Source: an uncultured Lachnospiraceae bacterium
GTDB taxonomy: Bacteria > Bacillota > Clostridia > Lachnospirales > Lachnospiraceae
Length of the DNA stretch: 64,000 bases
Direction of reading: 5' to 3'
Assembly (NCBI GenBank): GCA_947172645.1
Contig: CAMWBY010000001.1
Coordinates: 1 to 64,000 of the forward strand
Within the stretch, counting starts at the first letter, position 1. Every line of letters begins with the position of its first letter. The translations under genes and the position numbers were made by a program. Of this stretch, positions 58,976-64,000 are shown one piece after another. The notes below the pieces were generated by a model. It saw nothing but the letters and a program-made list of their open reading frames with translations. It ran no database searches and was not told the origin of the DNA.

Positions 58976-60688
58976 CTATATATCACCAATACTGCCTAGT
59001 ACATCCCGGCAAAGGCACTCTACAATCCCACTCACGCTCGCTTCCTTTGCAACCAGGCAAGGGAGCGCCATATATTTCCCAAACTCTTCACGACACCTCT
59101 CTCCTATGCAGACATAGCGGCTCCTTCCATTTCCTATGCCTGTCTGTTCCCTTCCTTCAAAGTACGCGCGTACTCCCATAGCAGAGCCAAACACAATATA
59201 ATCCGGCTTCTTCGCCAGTGCCATCGCACGCTTTTCCTCCTGGATTCCCAGTTCATAGAGCGGATATTCCAGAAAAGGTATCTTATGATTGGCAAAAATA
59301 AGCGGCAAGTCCGGGCTTCCTTCCTTTGCCCGCAAGAAAACAGCCGAGACTTTTTCCGGCAGGTGGGCTTTGCCCCTTTCCAATGCACCGTTTGGCGACA
59401 CTGCGGCCTGCCTCTCCGTTAAAATCCTCTTGGCCACTCCCTGCGCCAGATGCGCTGCGTCGTATATTTCCGGTATATAATCTGCATACAGCCCGGCCTC
59501 TTCAAGCACCGCCGCCGTCCCGGGCCCGATTACCGCAAGCCGCTTCCCCCAGAGTGTACGTAAATCTCTGTGCTCCTCTTTCATCTTATCTAAGAAAATC
59601 CTCGCCCCATTGGGACTGGTAAAAACAAGCCATCCGGCATCCTCAAATTCCGGCAGTGGCGCCTCACTTTCCCGAACCTCCATAAAACCCATGTCCCAGA
59701 CGTCCGCCCCCTGTTCCTCCGCCACGGCCGACAGCTTCTTAACAAAGTGGGGCGTTCCCGTAATGCCCACAGTAACCCCTGCCAAAATTTTACTGTCCGC
59801 CCGGTGTCGCGTAGTCTGTCCTGCCGTACCGCCGCCATGGCAAACCTGCACTTCTGTCTGTCCTGCCTTGTCTGCCGGATTGCCGCCCATACATGTTTGT
59901 CCTTCTTCTCGTATTCTGCCACCCCATTCTGATGTCAGCTCCAATCCTGCCACCGCACCGACCACAATCACCGCCGGGGAAGTAAATCCCTGCTCTGCAG
60001 CGTCTGCCGCAAGCCTTGACAGAACCGTCCTCATACACTTTTGCCGCGGGGTGGTTCCTTCCATAATGACAGCGCAAGGCGTCTCCGGACTTTTTCCTGC
60101 CGTCATCAATCCTTCCGCAATTTCCTGCAGGTGATGCATCCCCATCAGAATCACCAGCGTGCCGTCAAGCCGGGCCAAAGTGCCGTAATCCAATTTCAGT
60201 CCTCCGTCGCCGTTCTCTTCCGCCGTCGTCCCCGTCACGATTGTGACACTTGCCGAAAGCCCTCTGTGGGTGACGGGAATGCCCGCTGCCGCAGGGACCG
60301 CGATGGCAGACGAAATCCCCGGAATTTCCTCGCAGCAAACCCCCGCCTCCTTCATTGCCAAAAATTCCTCTCCGCCTCTTCCAAAGACATAAGGGTCTCC
60401 GCCTTTTAAACGCGCCACCGTCTTCCCTTCCCGCGCCTTTTCCGCCAGAAGGGCATTTATATCGGCTTGCTTCATGGCATGGCTGCCATACCGTTTCCCT
60501 ACATATATTTTCTCACAATTTTCTCTCACGCACTGCAACAGCTCTTCCGGCGCCAGGCTGTCATAGACTACTGCATCGCAATTTCTTATAATCTCTAATC
60601 CCTTACATGTAACAAGCCCCGCGTCGCCGCAGCCTCCGCCTACAAGATATACTTTCCCTGCTTCCAACCTTAACCCCTCACCTCGCAA
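58976..60688 (-). CDS. cobA-hemD: uroporphyrinogen-III methyltransferase / uroporphyrinogen-III synthase fusion
   Basis: 570 aa in two enzymes. Residues 10-250 are SUMT: GKVYLVGGGCGDAGLVTCKGLEII (SAM loop), VARLKGGDPYVFGRGGEE and SSAIAVPAAAGIPVTHRG. Residues 310-570 are HemD (GVTVGITGTPHFVKKLSAVAEEQGADVWDMGFMEV; WLVFTSPNGARIFLDKM; YIVFGSAMGVRAYFEG). A 50-residue Gly/Thr-rich linker joins them. Together they close hydroxymethylbilane to uroporphyrinogen III and methylate it to precorrin-2 for siroheme or cobalamin. The SAM loop differs slightly from the usual GAGPGDP. Confidence 0.92.
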   Translation of the reverse strand: MRGEGLRLEAGKVYLVGGGCGDAGLVTCKGLEIIRNCDAVVYDSLAPEELLQCVRENCEKIYVGKRYGSHAMKQADINALLAEKAREGKTVARLKGGDPYVFGRGGEEFLAMKEAGVCCEEIPGISSAIAVPAAAGIPVTHRGLSASVTIVTGTTAEENGDGGLKLDYGTLARLDGTLVILMGMHHLQEIAEGLMTAGKSPETPCAVIMEGTTPRQKCMRTVLSRLAADAAEQGFTSPAVIVVGAVAGLELTSEWGGRIREEGQTCMGGNPADKAGQTEVQVCHGGGTAGQTTRHRADSKILAGVTVGITGTPHFVKKLSAVAEEQGADVWDMGFMEVRESEAPLPEFEDAGWLVFTSPNGARIFLDKMKEEHRDLRTLWGKRLAVIGPGTAAVLEEAGLYADYIPEIYDAAHLAQGVAKRILTERQAAVSPNGALERGKAHLPEKVSAVFLRAKEGSPDLPLIFANHKIPFLEYPLYELGIQEEKRAMALAKKPDYIVFGSAMGVRAYFEGREQTGIGNGRSRYVCIGERCREEFGKYMALPCLVAKEASVSGIVECLCRDVLGSIGDI

Positions 60689-60709
60689 CGTACAAGTACC
60701 TGTCTTCGC

Positions 60710-61633
60710 TTATCCAAGTTTTCCGCCTAATGCACTGGCCTCCTTGAGCAATTTCGCTATCCTTCCCGCCATCTCCAACCCTGCAGCCGTCTCCGCCTTG
60801 CAGGTAAGCTGTCTTTTGTTTCCGGCATACATGGCATCCAATACTAGCATTCCCTCCTCCTGCCTGCACCAGGCCGCGGCGGGTTCACTGCAATTCGCCG
60901 AAAGACGGGCCAACACTTCCCGTTCCACCAGAAAACATTGTTCCGTCTTACCGTCCGTAATCTGTCTGCACAGCTTTTCAGCCAAAGAACCTTGCACCGC
61001 CTCAGCTACGATGATTCCCTGGCACGCCGCCGGCAGAAACTGTTCCGGAGGAATCGGGAGATACGTCAATTCGTTGTCCTCCCTGATATCGATATCCAAA
61101 CGGTCTAACCCCGCCTTCGCCAAAATTATCCCGTCGTAGCTACCTTCCTTTAGCTTACGCAGCCTGGTATCCACATTCCCGCGAATATCCTTACAGACTA
61201 CATTCTCCCATACCTGAACCGCTTGTTCCTGCCGCCGCCTGCTGCCGCTTCCTATCACAAACTTTCTTGTACCGTCACCCACGGAACCCGGAAGCCTCGC
61301 TCCTTTGGGAACCACCAGCACATCCCGCACATCGCCCCTTGGCAGCACGGCCGCGATGCACAGCCCCTTGGCAAGTGTCATGGGCAAATCCTTCGCCGAA
61401 TGCACTGCAATATCAATCTTTCCCGCCGACAGAGCCTGCTCAAACTCCGACACGAAAATGCCCTTGTCTCCGATAGCAGCCAAGGGCTTATCCAATATCT
61501 TATCGCCTTTCGTATGTATGACTACGATTTCCGTTTCTATATGGCTGTCCGCCTGCCTAAGCGCCTCCTGCACCATGGCTGCCTGCTTTAAAGCAAGCCT
61601 GCTTCCCCGCGTACCGACCCTGATTTTTCCCAT
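60710..61633 (-). CDS. hemC: hydroxymethylbilane synthase
   Basis: 307 aa. KIRVGTRGSRLALKQAAMVQEAL, FVSEFEQALSAGKIDIAVHSAKDLPM and DIRGNVDTRLRKLKEGSYDGIILAKAGLDRL are diagnostic. The dipyrromethane cofactor cysteine should be in LSANCSEPAAAWC. It polymerises four porphobilinogens for the HemD domain encoded immediately downstream (21 nt). An unrelated ATPase gene precedes it. Confidence 0.94.
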   Translation of the reverse strand: MGKIRVGTRGSRLALKQAAMVQEALRQADSHIETEIVVIHTKGDKILDKPLAAIGDKGIFVSEFEQALSAGKIDIAVHSAKDLPMTLAKGLCIAAVLPRGDVRDVLVVPKGARLPGSVGDGTRKFVIGSGSRRRQEQAVQVWENVVCKDIRGNVDTRLRKLKEGSYDGIILAKAGLDRLDIDIREDNELTYLPIPPEQFLPAACQGIIVAEAVQGSLAEKLCRQITDGKTEQCFLVEREVLARLSANCSEPAAAWCRQEEGMLVLDAMYAGNKRQLTCKAETAAGLEMAGRIAKLLKEASALGGKLG

Positions 61634-61729
61634 ATATTCCGGTATCCTTTCCGCACCCTTTTTATGTCAATGCCCTCTCAGAATCTCTCTGCGCCCGGTT
61701 TTGTGCAATTCCGAAAAGACATACCAATA

Positions 61730-63442
61730 TCATGCTCTGCCCGCGCGGCCGATAAGCACTTTTTTGCCACAGAAAGCAAACCCATACTTGCGTATATGGT
61801 CTTCAGAAATTCCCCTTGCGAGCAGTCCTGCCTGGTAATCCTTCTCATCAATTTGCCTAAGCGCTTCCTGAACGGTATCAGACAGTTCTTTTTCCTCCGT
61901 ATCCTGAACCTTAAATTCTATAATAATAGCGTCTGCCCCGGCAAGATTATCCATACTTTCCTGTGCCCTTGGTTCCAACACCACATCGTATCTGCCAAAG
62001 CCGCTCTCTCTGTTTGACGTAATTACATACCTATCCGCCAATTCCACCATCAACCCTAACACAAAGCCATGATAAAAACGCTCCGGCTCCTCCCCGGAAG
62101 GTCTTTTCCCTGTATCGAAATAACTAAACATCTCAAGGGTTACTTTGTTCATATAGACATTCATCGCCTTCACATCATCCAGAAGCAGGGCGCGGATAAA
62201 ATCGTTGTAATTGTCATTCCCGGAGAACCAGTCCTGCACCATATTTTCAAACATGATATGGACTTCCTTGTTAGTCAATGCCAAGTCATAATAAAAGCGT
62301 CCTGTCTTCTCCGCAAATGTCTTTCCCGAAACTTTCAGATACCCACTGGCAAGCAACAAGCTCCATATGGCATTTTTCTTCATGGATAATTGATTATATA
62401 CAACCTGCTCATCTATTTCCATATGGAGTACTCCGCCGCATAACAAATCCTCAAAGTCCTTCTTTACACTGCTTCTTCCCTCCCGAATCAGTTTTTCCAC
62501 CAGACTGTTAGCGCTTGTGTTCGCCCAATAGGCGCCTACTTCTTTCTTATCCAGATAATTGATGATAGACCATGGATTATAAATATCTTTCTTTTCCCCA
62601 AAGGTGAAACCGTCATACCAATCCTTTATCTGCTGTTTCCGGTCTGACAGGCCATACTCTTCCAACGCATGGAATACTTCCTCTTCCGTAAATCCAAAGC
62701 AGTCCGCATATTTTTTTGAAGTGGAAGTCACTGCCTCAAGATTATTTAAGTCAGAAAAAATAGATTCTTTGCTGACCCTTGTAATCCCTGTCATAACAGC
62801 GCGCTCCAAATACGGATTAGACTTAAAAGTGGCGTTAAACAGGCTCCTGGTAAAAGCAACTAATTCACTCCAATACCCATTTACATAGGCTTCCTGCATG
62901 GGTGTGTCATATTCATCCAAAATAATAATGACTTTCTTTCCATAGTATTTCATTAAATAGTGAGACAAAGCATTCAGGGAATCCGCCGCAATATACTCTT
63001 CCATTCCAGCCGAAATTTCACCAAAATACTTTTTCTCATTCTCAGTCAATTTTCCACTATCCAGCAAAAATTCATATTGATTGTATAATCCTGTAATAAT
63101 CTGACAAATTCTCTTTTTTGTGTCCGAATAGGACTTTTCTTTTATTTTGGCAAAGCTAAAAAAAATTACCGGATAAGTCCCTTGTATCCTGCGGTATCTC
63201 TCTTCCTGCCATATCGAAAGCCCTTCAAAAAGCTCTCCCCTGCCCGCGTAATCCACAGAAAAAAACTTCTCCAGCATACTCATATTCAAGGTCTTACCGA
63301 AACGTCTCGGACGTGTAATCAGTGTCACACTGTCACCGTTTTCCCACCACTGTCGTATAAAATCCGTTTTATCGATATAAAAATATCCTTCCTGCCGCAC
63401 TGACTCAAAATCCTGATGTCCGATTGCCACCCTTCTTGCCAT
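61730..63442 (-). CDS. AAA-ATPase with PD-(D/E)xK nuclease domain
   Basis: 570 aa. The N-terminal part is the AAA-ATPase-like module (RQEGYFYIDKTDFIRQWWENGDSVTLITRPRRFGKTLNMSMLEKFF, a Walker A variant RRFGKT; Walker B VIIILDEYDTPMQEA; sensor MTGITRVSKESIFSDLNNL). The C-terminal 100 residues carry a nuclease core (GRYDVVLEPRAQ ... ADAIIIEFKVQDTEEKEL, DxE-K). These genes occur in many copies in gut Firmicutes and Bacteroidetes genomes and behave as selfish-like or defence-like elements; function is unproven. It interrupts the tetrapyrrole cluster. Confidence 0.85.
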   Translation of the reverse strand: MARRVAIGHQDFESVRQEGYFYIDKTDFIRQWWENGDSVTLITRPRRFGKTLNMSMLEKFFSVDYAGRGELFEGLSIWQEERYRRIQGTYPVIFFSFAKIKEKSYSDTKKRICQIITGLYNQYEFLLDSGKLTENEKKYFGEISAGMEEYIAADSLNALSHYLMKYYGKKVIIILDEYDTPMQEAYVNGYWSELVAFTRSLFNATFKSNPYLERAVMTGITRVSKESIFSDLNNLEAVTSTSKKYADCFGFTEEEVFHALEEYGLSDRKQQIKDWYDGFTFGEKKDIYNPWSIINYLDKKEVGAYWANTSANSLVEKLIREGRSSVKKDFEDLLCGGVLHMEIDEQVVYNQLSMKKNAIWSLLLASGYLKVSGKTFAEKTGRFYYDLALTNKEVHIMFENMVQDWFSGNDNYNDFIRALLLDDVKAMNVYMNKVTLEMFSYFDTGKRPSGEEPERFYHGFVLGLMVELADRYVITSNRESGFGRYDVVLEPRAQESMDNLAGADAIIIEFKVQDTEEKELSDTVQEALRQIDEKDYQAGLLARGISEDHIRKYGFAFCGKKVLIGRAGRA

Positions 63443-63513
63443 AGCCAGAGTTCTCCTTCCGCACCTCCATACGCAGATTCCACTTCGCTTCTCCTAATAA
63501 CAGTATATCCGTT

Positions 63514-64000
63514 TTATTCCATGAAGTCAAAGACACCCGCCTGCAATTCCTCCGCGGTCACTTTCCCATTTTTCTCCAGGCAATACAGGAACATCCTTTT
63601 AAAAATTTCCTTCCTGGCAGCCTCCCCCACGAACCGCTCCATCACCCACGGCCTTATTTGACCCATTAAGTCAATTATATCCCCTAAACCTTTCGGAAGC
63701 ATATCCGCAATCTCCTTCCGCATCCAGGAAGCCGCCACGGGGCTTTTGCCGTCGGTGGAAATTCCCACCGTCAAACTTCCCTCCCGAATCAGCGCCGGAA
63801 AAAAGAAGGTGCATTTCTCCCTATCATCCACCACGTTGACCGGAATCTTCCTCTCTCTGCAATAATCCGATATCTGTCCGTTTAGCAGTTCATCGTCCGT
63901 GGCCGCAATGACAAAATCCGCGCCATCTAAGTCTTCCCGCCTGAACGCCCGCTCTATAAAAAAAAGAGAAGAAAGCCCGTCCTTTTGCTGCCCCTTCTCC
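63514..64000 (-). CDS. precorrin-2 dehydrogenase / sirohydrochlorin ferrochelatase, partial (5' end outside)
   Basis: The track ORF starts at 63834, but the frame is open to the window edge: IERAFRREDLDGADFVIAAT and then DDELLNGQISDYCRERKIPVNVVDDREKCTFFFPALIREGSLTVGISTDGKSP. ADFVIAATDD is the NAD-binding Rossmann end, and VNVVDD..CTFFFPA with GSLTVGISTDGKSPVAA is diagnostic of the Met8/CysG N-terminal domain, which oxidises precorrin-2 and inserts iron. It supplies the siroheme branch after the CobA domain encoded downstream. Confidence 0.88.
   Translation of the reverse strand, partial: EKGQQKDGLSSLFFIERAFRREDLDGADFVIAATDDELLNGQISDYCRERKIPVNVVDDREKCTFFFPALIREGSLTVGISTDGKSPVAASWMRKEIADMLPKGLGDIIDLMGQIRPWVMERFVGEAARKEIFKRMFLYCLEKNGKVTAEELQAGVFDFME

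Overview
The window comes from a low-to-mid GC Gram-positive anaerobe, most likely a gut Lachnospiraceae/Clostridia member. The indications are strong AGGAGG ribosome-binding sites, frequent TTG/GTG starts, an A118/TP901-like siphophage module, a CptN-type toxin, a CUT1 sugar ABC operon and an anaerobe-style siroheme/heme cluster. No species can be named from sequence alone.

Region 1 (1-36.3 kb) is a temperate siphophage prophage, cut at the left edge inside the tail genes. On the minus strand, from right to left, lie the replication genes (XRE regulator, P/Q-rich protein, DUF2800 nuclease, DUF2815 ssDNA-binding-like protein, family A DNA polymerase, VapE-like primase/helicase, VRR-NUC, SNF2 helicase), a radical SAM protein, small ORFs and a late-gene activator candidate. 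These are followed by terminase, portal, a minor capsid protein with an extra C-terminal domain, a Prp cysteine protease, scaffold, HK97-type capsid, connectors, tail tube, tail chaperones, tape measure, distal tail and baseplate genes. At 29-36 kb are the lysogeny functions: divergent XRE regulators with near-consensus divergent promoters, an ImmA/IrrE-like protein, two probable cargo genes (a membrane protein and a Uma2 nuclease) and the tyrosine integrase. The phage carries its own Prp protease, and three structural proteins begin with a Prp-like NLQxF motif.

Region 2 (36.3-49 kb) is host chromosome: a MerR regulator, a membrane sulfatase-fold protein, then a minus-strand carbohydrate locus (ArsR-type regulator, solute-binding lipoprotein, two permeases, acyltransferase, GH2 glycosidase) and an MFS transporter.

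Region 3 (49-56.4 kb) holds an Rrf2 regulator and an NTF2-like double-domain protein that share a promoter/operator. Between them sits a compact type III toxin-antitoxin cassette: a CptN-like RNase, a leaky terminator, two 45-nt antitoxin RNA repeats with compensatory changes, and a promoter. The cassette is bracketed by 63-bp direct repeats exactly 800 bp apart that duplicate the 3' end of rrf2, so it looks inserted. A zinc macro-domain hydrolase, nicotinate phosphoribosyltransferase, DegV protein and Eis-like acetyltransferase follow.

Region 4 (56.4-64 kb) is a minus-strand tetrapyrrole cluster. In transcription order it is precorrin-2 dehydrogenase (partial at the window edge), an AAA-ATPase/PD-(D/E)XK gene interrupting the cluster, hemC, cobA-hemD fusion, hemB and hemL.

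All family names rest on reading the translated sequences; no searches were run.
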